Shown in pieces: positions 1 to 9,063 of a stretch of 64,000 nt of DNA (position 1 is its first letter; each line of letters starts with the position of its first letter). The notes beneath the pieces are model-generated. The model ran no database searches. It was not told the origin of the DNA and saw only the letters and a program-made list of their open reading frames with translations. The stretch comes from Oscillospiraceae bacterium (GTDB lineage: Bacteria > Bacillota > Clostridia > Oscillospirales > Ruminococcaceae): NCBI GenBank assembly GCA_017414435.1, contig JAFQMN010000006.1:62001-126000 (forward strand). Direction: 5' to 3'. The translations under genes were made by a program, and so were the position numbers.

Positions 1-983
1 CTAATTTTGGAGAGTGTATTTTAAAACTTGCTCAAAATAATAAGCGAATTTGCACAATTACAGCAGCTATGCGAGATCAAGTGGGACTTTTGGAATTTGC
101 AAAGCAGTTGCCTAACCGCTTTTTTGATGTGGGAATAGCAGAAGAGCATGCAATTACATTTGCCGCTGGAATGGCAACTAATGGTTTTATTCCAGTGGTT
201 GCAATATATTCTACGTTTTTGCAGCGCGGGTTCGACCAGCTTGTTAATGATGTTGCGTGCCAGAATTGCCATGTTGTTCTTGCAGTGGATAGAGCCGGCT
301 TTGTTGGTGAAGATGGAGAAACTCATCAAGGTTTATTAGACGCCGCTTTTTTAAGCACGATTCCTAATACAACAATATATGCGCCGTCTAGCTACAAAGA
401 ACAGGAACAATGCTTAGCTTGGGCAATAAGTGGCAAAGGGCTTTGTGTGGTGCGTTATCCTAAAGGTAGCGAGCATAGTGCAGCTGATAGCTTTTTTGAG
501 CCGAACAAAGAATATTTGTGGCTGCCACAGCCAGATAAAGACATCTTGCTTGTAACGTATGGCAGACTTTTTGAAACGCTTGTGGAGCTTCCGGAACGGT
601 TTAAAAAATTGGGCATTAGTGTATCTTTACTTAAATTGATAAAAATACACCCTATTTTAGATAAGGTTTTAAAGATAGCAAGTGATTACCGCACGGTTAT
701 ATTTTTAGAAGAAGGAATTGAAACGGGTTCTATTGCACAGCAATTTGGAGCTAAATTGCATCAAGTGGGAGGCAAAACAAACTTCTTTATGCGAGCAGTA
801 CAAGATAAATTTATTGAGCAAGGCTCAATTGAACAGCAATACAAGCAGATAGGTTTAGATATAGCTTCGATTGAGCAGTTTATAAAAGAGGCATCTTTAA
901 CGGTGATTAAAAGAAAAAACCGAGAAGGTTTTAAAGCTGCAAAAGAAAAGGTACAGGATCTGAATTTTAAAGGAGCTAATTGA
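1..983 (+). CDS. dxs: 1-deoxy-D-xylulose-5-phosphate synthase, 5' truncated
   Basis: C-terminal half of DXS, which condenses pyruvate and glyceraldehyde-3-phosphate into DXP with thiamine diphosphate, the first step of the MEP isoprenoid pathway. The reading frame is open from base 3 at the window edge, so the N-terminal thiamine-binding part lies outside. Visible are the transketolase pyrimidine-binding segment (DVGIAEEHAITFAAGMA) and the VDRAGFVGEDGETHQG stretch typical of DXS, followed by the C-terminal transketolase domain. Its TGA stop overlaps the ATG of tlyA, so the two are probably translationally coupled. Other MEP genes (dxr, ispG, ispH) are further along the window. The family assignment is firm. 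Confidence 0.96.
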   Translation, partial: NFGECILKLAQNNKRICTITAAMRDQVGLLEFAKQLPNRFFDVGIAEEHAITFAAGMATNGFIPVVAIYSTFLQRGFDQLVNDVACQNCHVVLAVDRAGFVGEDGETHQGLLDAAFLSTIPNTTIYAPSSYKEQEQCLAWAISGKGLCVVRYPKGSEHSAADSFFEPNKEYLWLPQPDKDILLVTYGRLFETLVELPERFKKLGISVSLLKLIKIHPILDKVLKIASDYRTVIFLEEGIETGSIAQQFGAKLHQVGGKTNFFMRAVQDKFIEQGSIEQQYKQIGLDIASIEQFIKEASLTVIKRKNREGFKAAKEKVQDLNFKGAN

Positions 984-1807
984 TGAAAAAAAGACTCGAT
1001 ATTTTAGCATTAGAGCAAGGGCTAGAAACCACGCGCGAACGTGTGCAAGCTTTAATTATGTCTGGCCAGATTTATGTTAACAACGAGCGGGCAACTAAGC
1101 CGGGTGATATGTACTCTGAAGATGTTTTACTGGAGTTTAGAGGAGAGAAGATAAAATATGTAAGCAGAGGAGGGTATAAGCTCGAAAAAGCTATAAAAAC
1201 TTTTGGCATTTCGATGCAAGGCAAAACTTGTATGGATATAGGCTGTTCTACTGGTGGTTTTATTGATTGTATGCTTCAAAATGGCATAAAAAAAGTACTT
1301 GGTGTGGATGTTGGTTATGGCCAATTAGACTGGAGGCTGCGGCAAGATAAGAGGGTATTTTTATTAGAGAAAACAAATATCAGAAATGTTACTAAAGAAG
1401 ATGTAAAAGATTTTGATATTAATTTTGTAACAGTTGATGTGTCGTTTATATCTTTAAAAAAGGTTTTGCCGCCTGCAAGTGCATTGGTTACAGATGGTTG
1501 TGAATTTGTGTGTTTAATAAAGCCACAATTTGAAGCGGAAAGGACAGAGGTAGGGAAAGGAGGGATTGTAAAAGATGCAAAATTACATAAAAAAATACTA
1601 AGCAAAATAATAGATTTTTTATCTAGTATGAATGTTTTATTGTTGGGCCTTACATTTTCGCCTATTAAAGGAACAAAAGGAAATATTGAATATTTGATCT
1701 ATTTTAAATTATTCCGTGAGAATTTAGCTAAGAATGTATTGGAAAATATGAAATTTTCTGATATAATAGAAAATGTGGTAAGCAATGCTTGCAAGGAGCT
1801 TAATTAA
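983..1807 (+). CDS. tlyA: TlyA-family rRNA 2'-O-methyltransferase
   Basis: Predicted S-adenosylmethionine-dependent 2'-O-methyltransferase acting on rRNA (TlyA/hemolysin A family). An N-terminal S4 RNA-binding domain (about residues 3-65) is followed by an FtsJ-like Rossmann methyltransferase domain with the SAM-binding DIGCSTGGF motif. Catalytic-tetrad candidates are the Lys of RGGYKLEKA, the Asp of VDVSF and the Lys of LIKPQFEA. I chose the ATG at 983 because AGGAG lies seven bases upstream and it overlaps the dxs stop; a TTG one codon earlier is unlikely. In many Clostridia the next gene is NAD kinase; here argR follows directly after 71 bases. Confidence 0.94.
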   Translation: MKKRLDILALEQGLETTRERVQALIMSGQIYVNNERATKPGDMYSEDVLLEFRGEKIKYVSRGGYKLEKAIKTFGISMQGKTCMDIGCSTGGFIDCMLQNGIKKVLGVDVGYGQLDWRLRQDKRVFLLEKTNIRNVTKEDVKDFDINFVTVDVSFISLKKVLPPASALVTDGCEFVCLIKPQFEAERTEVGKGGIVKDAKLHKKILSKIIDFLSSMNVLLLGLTFSPIKGTKGNIEYLIYFKLFRENLAKNVLENMKFSDIIENVVSNACKELN

Positions 1808-1878
1808 CTTTTGAGTTTTATTTAGGGAAGTTTTTGGTTATAAAGTGGAATAGGAATAAAACCAAAGGTTGATGTAAG

Positions 1879-2355
1879 ATGAAAAAAAACAGAAAAAAGC
1901 GGGCTAGGCAACAGCGAATTTCGGAGTTAGTTAACGAAATGGCGGTGAAGAATCAGGCGCATTTAATAGAGTTATTAAAGGCAGAAGGTTTTGAAGCTAC
2001 ACAAGCTACTGTTTCACGGGATATTAAAGAATTAAATTTGGTTAAAATTACATCTGGAACGCGCAATTTTAAATATATTAAATCCATTAAAGTTAATAAT
2101 TATGACCCTGCTCAAGTGAACAAACATATAAAAATATTAAAAGAAACTATTTTAGAAATTCATGTGGTAAGGAATCTAATTGTATTAAAATGCACATCTG
2201 GCGGCGCCGGAGCACTTTGCATGGCTATAGATTTTTTGAAAGATAATGAGATGCTAGGCACAATAGCAGGCGATGATACGGCATTAGTTATTTTTGATGA
2301 CGATGAAAGTGCGTTGCAATTTGAATCTTCGTTGCATGAGATGTTAGAGGTTTAA
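1879..2355 (+). CDS. argR: Arginine repressor ArgR
   Basis: Transcription factor that in its family binds arginine as a hexamer and represses biosynthesis or activates catabolism of arginine. The N-terminal winged helix-turn-helix (about residues 10-75) shows the ATQATVSRDIKEL recognition helix. The C-terminal oligomerisation and arginine-binding domain ends with LGTIAGDDTALVI, whose GTIAGDD is the ligand-binding hallmark. The very basic N-terminus (MKKNRKKRARQQR) is slightly longer than usual. The ribosome-binding site is weak (AAAGG about 11 bases upstream). It is followed after 15 bases by recN, the usual argR-recN order of Firmicutes. No arginine genes are in the window, so targets are elsewhere. 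Confidence 0.94.
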   Translation: MKKNRKKRARQQRISELVNEMAVKNQAHLIELLKAEGFEATQATVSRDIKELNLVKITSGTRNFKYIKSIKVNNYDPAQVNKHIKILKETILEIHVVRNLIVLKCTSGGAGALCMAIDFLKDNEMLGTIAGDDTALVIFDDDESALQFESSLHEMLEV

Positions 2356-2370
2356 GTAGGTGGTGAAAGA

Positions 2371-4062
2371 TTGCTATCGGAACTGCATATAAAAAATTTT
2401 GCAATAATTAACGAAGCAAACATTAAATTTACCGAAGGACTTAATATATTTACAGGTGAAACAGGGACGGGGAAATCGGTTATTATAAAAGCTTTAATTG
2501 CAGTATTAGGTGGGCCTTTTCGTAAAGATATGATTAAAATGGGGCAAGATTCTGCTTTGGTTGTTGCTGTATTTGAAAAGTTAAGTAATAAGCATATTGC
2601 TGCTTTAAAAGACTTAGGATGTTTTTTGGACGAAGAAAGAAAGCTAGTTATTACAAGAAGAATAAATTTATTAGGAAGAAGCTCTTGTGATATTAATGGT
2701 GTACCAGTTTCTGTGGCGGTGCTAAAGGCTGTAGCATTGCACATTGTAGATATTCACGGGCAGTTTGACAGTATAAAAATTAGTAAACATGCAGAACAGT
2801 TATTAATAATAGATAAATTTGGCAATTTACAAGAGCAAACTTTAAAATATTCAAAAGCATTCCAGCGTTGGCAAGAACGAAAAGAATATTTAGATAGTTT
2901 ATTGCTCCAGAATGAAAATAAAACACAAAGAATTGAATTCTTAAAATTTCAAATTGATGATATTGAAAGTGCAAAACTATATCCACACGAAGACGAAGAG
3001 CTGGCGAAAAAGAAAGAGTTAATAAATAAATCAGAAAAGTTTAAAAAGAATCTAACACAAATTATTAGTGAAATAAATAATGACAGCTCTAACAATGTGT
3101 TAGACGGTTTAAGAGTGATTTTGCAAAATTTAGAAGAATATACAGAGCAAGATGCCGAATTGAAAACCAAGGCTGAACAAGTGCAAGAGATGATTTACTC
3201 TATTGAAGATTTATTGGAAATTATATACAATAAATTAAGAGATTTTGAAGAGCAACAACTTGACATTAACAGCATTGAAGCACGGTTAGATGTTATTTAT
3301 AAATTAAAACTTAAATATGGTAATAGTGCCGAAGATATTATTAAAACGTGTGAGGCTTTTAAAGAAGAGCTAGCTACTTTAACTTTTTCTGAAGAAAACA
3401 TAAAAAAACTAAAGGAAGAAATAAATGTAATTTTTGCGGATTTAAAAGCTAAAGCAGAAAAATTAACAGAATTACGTTTAAAAGCGGCAAAACAGTTTGC
3501 AAGTGCAGTAGAAACTGAGTTACGATCGCTTAATATGCCATATGTTAAGTTTTTATGTAATTATAGCGCAGCTGAATTGGGAATTTGTGGTGCGGATAAT
3601 TTTGAATTTGCAATTTCTACAAATAAAGGGAATGTTCCCATGCCGATTTCTAAAATTGCATCTGGCGGAGAAATTTCTAGGATAATGCTGGCTATAAAAA
3701 CAGTGATGCACGATGAAGATGACGCGAATACAATGATTTTTGATGAGATAGATACAGGAATTAGTGGGTTGACCTCAAGGTTAGTGGGTGAAAGGTTAAA
3801 AGCACTTTCTTGTGGCTTGCAGGTGATTTGCATTACTCATTCAGCTGCCATAGCTGCATTTGCAGATACGCATTTTTTAATTGAAAAAGTATTTGATGCT
3901 AAGAATACGTTTACACAAATAAAAAAACTGGATGATTTAGGTAGAGAGCTTGAAATTGCTAGAATTATGAGTGGAGATTTAGAAAACCCGCAAGTTATAG
4001 AGAGTGCAAAAGAACTAATTAAAGCAGCAAAGCGCAAAAAAGAGAGGAATAAAGTTGGATAA
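2371..4062 (+). CDS. recN: DNA repair ATPase RecN
   Basis: SMC-like ATPase that acts at double-strand breaks. The N-terminal head carries Walker A GETGTGKS (residues 29-36), followed by a long charged coiled-coil region with a hinge. The C-terminal head has the signature ASGGEISR (about residue 430) and Walker B MIFDEIDTGISG (about residue 455). The length (563 residues) is normal. The start is TTG, preceded by AGGTGGTG, and the family N-terminus (ML..L.I.NFAII) begins exactly there. The 3' end overlaps the next gene by eight bases. Confidence 0.96.
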   Translation: MLSELHIKNFAIINEANIKFTEGLNIFTGETGTGKSVIIKALIAVLGGPFRKDMIKMGQDSALVVAVFEKLSNKHIAALKDLGCFLDEERKLVITRRINLLGRSSCDINGVPVSVAVLKAVALHIVDIHGQFDSIKISKHAEQLLIIDKFGNLQEQTLKYSKAFQRWQERKEYLDSLLLQNENKTQRIEFLKFQIDDIESAKLYPHEDEELAKKKELINKSEKFKKNLTQIISEINNDSSNNVLDGLRVILQNLEEYTEQDAELKTKAEQVQEMIYSIEDLLEIIYNKLRDFEEQQLDINSIEARLDVIYKLKLKYGNSAEDIIKTCEAFKEELATLTFSEENIKKLKEEINVIFADLKAKAEKLTELRLKAAKQFASAVETELRSLNMPYVKFLCNYSAAELGICGADNFEFAISTNKGNVPMPISKIASGGEISRIMLAIKTVMHDEDDANTMIFDEIDTGISGLTSRLVGERLKALSCGLQVICITHSAAIAAFADTHFLIEKVFDAKNTFTQIKKLDDLGRELEIARIMSGDLENPQVIESAKELIKAAKRKKERNKVG

Positions 4063-4384
4063 AAAGAACGAAAATACAGCATTTATTTGCGAAAATTGTG
4101 GCGAGTATGTTAAAGCATTAACAAATGGCAGTATTAGAAACCATTGCCCGTTTTGTTTGTTTTCTAAACATGTTGATGAGCACCCGGGAGATAGAGCTTG
4201 CGATTGCAGAGGAATGATGAGACCAATTGCAGTTGAGTTAAGTTCTAAAAAGGGGCAACAAATTCTGCACAAGTGTTTAAAGTGTGGAGCAGAAAAGTTA
4301 AATAAAATCGCAGTAGATTCAGAACAAAGTGATAATATGGAATTGATTTTAGATTTAATGAGAGGAAAGGGGAGGAAATGTTGA
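4055..4384 (+). CDS. RNHCP domain zinc-ribbon protein
   Basis: Small cysteine-rich protein (109 residues) with the motif I-R-N-H-C-P-F-C that names the RNHCP family, plus CENC near the N-terminus and a C-terminal CLKCG pair. The paired cysteines suggest one or two structural zinc sites. The family has no established function that I know. The start is TTG at 4055, inside the last codons of recN and behind AGAGAGGAA. The end overlaps the pyrH start by seven bases, so it is translated as part of the recN-pyrH transcript. This position is normally taken by rpsB-tsf before pyrH in Firmicutes. Confidence 0.75.
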   Translation: MDKKNENTAFICENCGEYVKALTNGSIRNHCPFCLFSKHVDEHPGDRACDCRGMMRPIAVELSSKKGQQILHKCLKCGAEKLNKIAVDSEQSDNMELILDLMRGKGRKC

Positions 4385-5091
4385 ATGCAAAATACAAAAA
4401 AGTACTGCTAAAGTTGAGCGGACAATATATAGCAGGCAAGAAAAATTGTGGTATTGATTTTGATATTTTGAAAGATTTAGCATGTGAAATAAAAAAGATT
4501 CAGAAAAGCGGTGTTAAAGTTGGAATTGTAATTGGTGGCGGTAATTTTTGGCGCGGAGCTTTTGCAAAAGAGATAAAGCGTGCGCAGGCAGATTATATTG
4601 GTATGCTTGCAACTGTTATGAATTCTTTAGCTATGTGTGATATCTTTAATTCATGTGGTTTGAGAGCAAGAGTGCAAACATTAATTCCAATGCCGCAATT
4701 AGCAGAAACTTATTCACGTGCAAAGGCTTTAAGTTATATTAAAGAAGATAAAGTTGTTATTTTTGGAGGAGGAAGTGGTAGCCCATATTTTTCAACAGAT
4801 ACAGCATCGGTTTTGCGCGCTATTGATATTGAAGCTGATGTAATTTTAAAGGCAACTCATACAGTTGATGGTGTTTATGATAAAGATCCAGCAAAGCACC
4901 CAGGTGCTATAAAATATGATTGTTTAACCTTTAAGGAAGCGCATGAAAAGCATTTGGCGGTGATGGATGAGACAGCAATGGTGCTTTGTGAAGAGCATAA
5001 TATTCCAATTGTTGTTTTTTGTGGTACACCTCTTAGTAATATTAGTGAGGTTATTTGTGGCTGCAAAATTGGAACTATAATTAAAAATTAA
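4378..5091 (+). CDS. pyrH: UMP kinase
   Basis: Phosphorylates UMP to UDP; cytoplasmic, amino-acid kinase fold, hexameric in the family. The N-terminal VLLKLSGQ segment, the glycine-rich IVIGGGNFWRG loop (about residue 45) and the D-P-A-K-H-P segment (about 165) are all present. The length of 237 residues is typical. The ATG at 4378 has an excellent GGGGAGG upstream and lies inside the end of the RNHCP gene. It is followed by frr, as almost everywhere in bacteria, but the usual upstream partners rpsB-tsf lie about 49 kb away in this window. Confidence 0.97.
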   Translation: MLNAKYKKVLLKLSGQYIAGKKNCGIDFDILKDLACEIKKIQKSGVKVGIVIGGGNFWRGAFAKEIKRAQADYIGMLATVMNSLAMCDIFNSCGLRARVQTLIPMPQLAETYSRAKALSYIKEDKVVIFGGGSGSPYFSTDTASVLRAIDIEADVILKATHTVDGVYDKDPAKHPGAIKYDCLTFKEAHEKHLAVMDETAMVLCEEHNIPIVVFCGTPLSNISEVICGCKIGTIIKN

Positions 5092-5106
5092 AAGGGAGAG
5101 CTAGTT

Positions 5107-5661
5107 ATGAATGAAATTTTCAATCAATTTAAAGAAAAAATGGATGCTGTGATAGACAGGTTGAATGGAGAATATGCCGCACTTAGGGCAGGCAGAGCTA
5201 ATCCAGCAATATTAGATAAAGTAATGGTAGATTATTATGGTACAAAAACACCAATTGTGCAGATGGCTGCTGTTAGTGTTGCAGAAGCGAGAATCTTGGT
5301 GATACAGCCGTGGGATAAATCATCACTTAAAGAAATTGAACATGCAATTCAAGCATCTGATATTGGAATTAATCCGACTAATGACGGTAATGTTATAAGA
5401 ATTGTATTCCCTGCATTAACGGAAGAGAGAAGAAAAGAGATTTGTAAATCTATTCACAAGATGGCAGAAGATGCAAAAGTAGCAATTCGTAATGTGCGCA
5501 GAGATGCGATGGAAAAAATAAAAACTCTAAAGAAATCTAATGAAATTACCGAAGATGATGTAAAAAACTATGAAAAAGATATACAAGATTTAACGGATAA
5601 TCATTGCAAAGATATTGACAATTTAGCAGCTAAAAAAGAAAAAGAAATAATGGAGATATAA
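5107..5661 (+). CDS. frr: Ribosome recycling factor
   Basis: RRF splits the post-termination ribosome together with EF-G. All 184 residues fit the family: a three-helix bundle with the LRAGRANPAILDKVMVDYYGT segment of the hinge and head region near residues 27-47, the conserved R-I-V-F-P-A-L-T-E-E-R-R stretch (about 100), and the basic C-terminal helix. The start is ATG with AAGGGAG upstream. It lies between pyrH (15 bases) and uppS (4 bases). Confidence 0.97.
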   Translation: MNEIFNQFKEKMDAVIDRLNGEYAALRAGRANPAILDKVMVDYYGTKTPIVQMAAVSVAEARILVIQPWDKSSLKEIEHAIQASDIGINPTNDGNVIRIVFPALTEERRKEICKSIHKMAEDAKVAIRNVRRDAMEKIKTLKKSNEITEDDVKNYEKDIQDLTDNHCKDIDNLAAKKEKEIMEI

Positions 5662-5665
5662 TAGA

Positions 5666-6385
5666 GTGGAAAACAAAATAGATCTGTGGGGCGTTAAGCA
5701 TGTTGCTATAATTATGGATGGCAATAGGCGCTGGGCAAAAGAGCATGGGTTTAAAGCAGAGCGTGGGCACAAAGAAGGGGTTAGTGCGTTACAAAATTTA
5801 ATTAAGTTTTGTTCCAAAACAACGCTCGACTTTTTAACGGTTTTTGCTTTCTCTACAGAAAATTGGTCACGCTCACCACAAGAAGTAAAGTATTTAATGT
5901 CTTTAATTGAAGATAATTTTGAAAAATATAAGAATGAGCCAGAAAAAGCACAAAATTGCAAGATTAATGTGATTGGAAGTTTTACTGGGCTTTCGGACCG
6001 AATGCAAAAAATAATTATAGATATTCAAGAACAAACAAAAAACAACACAGGTCTAAATTTAGTATTAGCTTTTAATTACGGTGGGCGGTTAGAGATAGTT
6101 GAAGCTGTTAAAAAAATAGCAACGTTGGTTAAAAATGAAACTTTGGATATTGAAGAAATTTCGGAAGAAACAGTTAAAAAATTCCTTTACACAAATAATA
6201 TTCCAGATCCAGATTTAGTTATTAGAACAGGTGGGCAAAAGAGAATTTCTAATTTTTTGCCCTGGCAGAGCATTTATTCGGAATATATATTTTTAGATAC
6301 TTTTTGGCCGGATTTTAAAGAAGCTGATTTTATGGCAGCTATTGAAGAATTTTACAAACGAGAAAGGCGCTTTGGGGGAGGCTAG
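5666..6385 (+). CDS. uppS: Undecaprenyl diphosphate synthase
   Basis: Cis-prenyltransferase that builds the C55 lipid carrier for peptidoglycan from FPP and IPP. The MDGNRRWA motif carries the catalytic Asp. FSTENW and the R-T-G-G segment follow, and the SIYSEYIF glutamate binds Mg in the family. One oddity is that the usual RT(S/G)GE.RISNF reads RTGGQKRISNF, with Gln for Glu. The start is GTG at 5666 after GGAG at the end of frr. It is followed by cdsA and dxr, the standard order. Confidence 0.95.
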   Translation: MENKIDLWGVKHVAIIMDGNRRWAKEHGFKAERGHKEGVSALQNLIKFCSKTTLDFLTVFAFSTENWSRSPQEVKYLMSLIEDNFEKYKNEPEKAQNCKINVIGSFTGLSDRMQKIIIDIQEQTKNNTGLNLVLAFNYGGRLEIVEAVKKIATLVKNETLDIEEISEETVKKFLYTNNIPDPDLVIRTGGQKRISNFLPWQSIYSEYIFLDTFWPDFKEADFMAAIEEFYKRERRFGGG

Positions 6386-6390
6386 GTGAT

Positions 6391-7227
6391 TTGTTTAAAC
6401 AACGTATAATATCTGCAGCTGTTGGTATACTTGCTTTTGGCATATTGCTATGTTTTGTAAATACTGTTCTATTCCATTTAGTAGTTGGGTCAATTTGTGC
6501 ACAGATTTCAAATGAGTTATGCACAGTTATTTTGGGTAAGAAATTTAAATTAATAAAATTTAGCAATGTTTTTATATCTGTTTGTGTACCGTTATTTATG
6601 TTATTTAATTTGGTTAGCAACTTTAAATATCTTATATGTTTGTTGATAATAATAGCTATTTTATGTTCTATGCAATATAGAAAAGAACTAAAAATGGAAA
6701 GAATATTTTTTGCGTTTATTGTATCTTTTGGCATGTCAATTTCTTTATCTACTTTTATATTAATTAGAGATTGTTTTTCGCTAAATTATAATTTGTGCTT
6801 GTTAGCGATTTTGTTAGTTGCATCTAGTGCATGGATGACCGACACAGGAGGATATTTTATAGGAAATGCTTTGGGAAAGCACAAATTAAATTGCTCTGAT
6901 ATTAGTCCGCACAAAACAAAAGAGGGTGTTGCTGGTGGGCTTGCAACATCTTTATGCTCTGGTTTGGTTATATGTTTAATATTTAAATTAATTACGCCAG
7001 AGTTAAAGTTCAACTGGCTTTTGCTTGCTGTTGTTCTGTTGATTGCTTCGGTTTTAGCTGTTTTGGGAGATTTATTTGCATCGTTAATTAAACGGCAGTA
7101 TGATGTAAAAGATTTTGGCAAAATTATGCCGGGGCATGGTGGTTTGTTAGATAGATTAGATAGCATGATATTTGTAATACCATTTTATTATTTTGTTTTT
7201 TGCAATTTTAAGGTGTTTTGGTTATGA
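6391..7227 (+). CDS. cdsA: Phosphatidate cytidylyltransferase (CDP-DAG synthase)
   Basis: Integral membrane enzyme that makes CDP-diacylglycerol from phosphatidate and CTP. About eight hydrophobic segments are visible in 278 residues. The family signature near the C-terminus, with D-L-F-A-S-L-I-K-R and GKIMPGHGGLLDRLDS (about residues 225-258), is intact, as is the D-T-G-G-Y-F segment. The start is TTG with a strong GGGGGAGG upstream. The stop overlaps the dxr ATG by four bases. The product feeds pgsA, which is also in this window. Confidence 0.95.
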   Translation: MFKQRIISAAVGILAFGILLCFVNTVLFHLVVGSICAQISNELCTVILGKKFKLIKFSNVFISVCVPLFMLFNLVSNFKYLICLLIIIAILCSMQYRKELKMERIFFAFIVSFGMSISLSTFILIRDCFSLNYNLCLLAILLVASSAWMTDTGGYFIGNALGKHKLNCSDISPHKTKEGVAGGLATSLCSGLVICLIFKLITPELKFNWLLLAVVLLIASVLAVLGDLFASLIKRQYDVKDFGKIMPGHGGLLDRLDSMIFVIPFYYFVFCNFKVFWL

Positions 7228-8378
7228 AGATAAAGAAAATTGTAGTTTTAGGTTCAACGGGTTCTATTGGCACGCAGGCATTACAAGTGGCAAGGACTTT
7301 AGGTATTGATGTTGTGGGGATCTCTTGCAATAAAAACATAAAATTACTTAAAGAGCAAATAGAAAAAGTAGCACCAAAATACATTGCAGTGGCAGATGAA
7401 AAAGCTTATAGGGAGATAAAAAGCGAGTTTGGTGCTAAGGATATAAAGATTTTTTATGGTGAAGAAGGACTAAAAACATTAGCTTCTTTGCATGAGGCAG
7501 ATGTTATTATAAATAGTATATCTGGAATTGCAGGGCTTACAGCGACGCTTTGTGCTTTAAGAGCAGGGAAAACGTTGGGTCTAGCAAATAAAGAATCTTT
7601 GGTTGTAGCAGGCAGCTTGGTAACAAAAACAGCTAAAGAATTTGGAAGCAGAATTCTGCCAATAGACAGTGAGCATTGTGCAATTTTGCAAGCGCTAAGA
7701 TCGGGTAAGCATAGTGAAATAAAGAGTTTAATTTTAACAGCATCTGGTGGGCCATTTTTTGGTATGAGTAGAGAGCAATTGAAAAGTGTTACAATTAAAG
7801 ACGCACTTAACCACCCTAATTGGCATATGGGCAAAAAAATCACAATAGATTCAGCAACTTTGCTTAATAAAGGTTTTGAAGTGATAGAGGCTAGCTGGTT
7901 ATTTTCGATTCCAATAGAAAAGATCAAGGTTGTAGTGCATCCGCAAAGCGTAGTACATTCTTTGGTAGAGTTTAAAGATAATAATATGATTGCGCAGTTG
8001 AGTGTGCCGGATATGAAGGGTGTGTTAGGGTATGTTATGGCCGGGCAAACACGCGAAGAAGCTGTGATACAAGAGTTAAGTCTTATAAATTCATCGCCGC
8101 TGGAATTTTTTGATGTAGATACAGAAACATTTAAAGGAATAGAATTAGTTAAATTTGCCAATTTGCGCGGAGAGCTTTATTTGAGCGTGTGTAATGGAGC
8201 TAGTGAAGAATTAGTAAAATTATTTTTAAATAGGAAGATAAAGTTTACAGATATAGATGGAATTTTATTAGAGTGTTTAAATGCTGTTACTCTTGAGAGA
8301 GAAGAAGTTACAGAAGACAATATATTTTGGGCAGATAGGATTGGCAAAGATTTTATAAAGGAAAAGATGGCGCGTTAA
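7224..8378 (+). CDS. dxr: 1-deoxy-D-xylulose-5-phosphate reductoisomerase
   Basis: Second MEP-pathway enzyme, NADPH-dependent conversion of DXP to MEP. The N-terminal Rossmann motif GSTGSIGTQ is at residues 9-17 and NKESLV near 120. The metal-binding segment I-D-S-E-H-C-A is near residue 148 and the flexible-loop H-P-N-W-H-M-G near 205. I chose ATG 7224 (ATGA overlap with cdsA, AAGGTG upstream) rather than the TTG two codons earlier. In Firmicutes rseP usually follows; here comFC occupies that slot. Confidence 0.96.
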   Translation: MKIKKIVVLGSTGSIGTQALQVARTLGIDVVGISCNKNIKLLKEQIEKVAPKYIAVADEKAYREIKSEFGAKDIKIFYGEEGLKTLASLHEADVIINSISGIAGLTATLCALRAGKTLGLANKESLVVAGSLVTKTAKEFGSRILPIDSEHCAILQALRSGKHSEIKSLILTASGGPFFGMSREQLKSVTIKDALNHPNWHMGKKITIDSATLLNKGFEVIEASWLFSIPIEKIKVVVHPQSVVHSLVEFKDNNMIAQLSVPDMKGVLGYVMAGQTREEAVIQELSLINSSPLEFFDVDTETFKGIELVKFANLRGELYLSVCNGASEELVKLFLNRKIKFTDIDGILLECLNAVTLEREEVTEDNIFWADRIGKDFIKEKMAR

Positions 8379-8380
8379 TT

Positions 8381-9031
8381 ATGACTTTTTTAAATAAAAT
8401 TATAGATGCATTTTTCCCTCCAAGATGTTTGATATGCAAACGGATAGTTAAATGTGATTATATCTTTTGTGATCACTGTTCTACAAGAGTGAAACAGATT
8501 GTAAATAAAGAGCAGATTAATTTTAAATATGGCAAACAATATTTTGATAAATGTGTGGCGGGTTTTTATTATCAAGAGCCGATGTCTAATATAGTATGTA
8601 ATTTTAAATTTAAAAAGAATTGGAACAAAACAAGAGTTTTGGCAAGGATACTTGAAAAGATTATAACTTTAAATTATGAAGAATATGCAATAGATATTAT
8701 AACGTTTGTGCCAGAGACAGATAAAAATAAAAAACATGCATTATTGCTAGCTCGTGAATTGGCAAGGCAATTAAATAAAAAGTATAAGCCGCTATTAAAA
8801 AAGATATGCAACAATAAAACACAGCATAACTTAAGCAGGCAGGAACGTTTGGATAATATTAAAGGTGTTTATATGTTGGAAGAAAATATTGATGTGCATG
8901 GCAAAAATATAATTTTAATAGATGATATTGTAACAACCGGTTCAACATTGAATGAATGTGCGAAAGTTTTTAAATTGGCTGGAGCAAATGCGGTATTTTG
9001 TGCTGCGATTTGTGCAACTAAAATAGATTAG
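8381..9031 (+). CDS. comFC: ComF family phosphoribosyltransferase-like protein
   Basis: ComFC is needed for DNA uptake in competent bacteria, but homologues are widespread and not all hosts are competent. An N-terminal zinc finger shows C-x2-C (CLIC, about residue 17) and C-x2-C (CDHC, about 33). The C-terminal PRTase domain has the PRPP-binding loop IDDIVTTGST (about residue 180). The length of 216 residues is usual. No comFA helicase is next to it. It lies two bases after dxr, where rseP would normally be, and 32 bases before ispG. Confidence 0.9.
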   Translation: MTFLNKIIDAFFPPRCLICKRIVKCDYIFCDHCSTRVKQIVNKEQINFKYGKQYFDKCVAGFYYQEPMSNIVCNFKFKKNWNKTRVLARILEKIITLNYEEYAIDIITFVPETDKNKKHALLLARELARQLNKKYKPLLKKICNNKTQHNLSRQERLDNIKGVYMLEENIDVHGKNIILIDDIVTTGSTLNECAKVFKLAGANAVFCAAICATKID

Positions 9032-9063
9032 AATTTTGATGCTTAATAAAGGAGGCAATAGCA

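Noticed and set aside
7454-8161. Long open frame on the - strand opposite dxr
   Set aside because: No SD, no family resemblance, and it lies fully within the well-supported dxr; it is a frame shadow.
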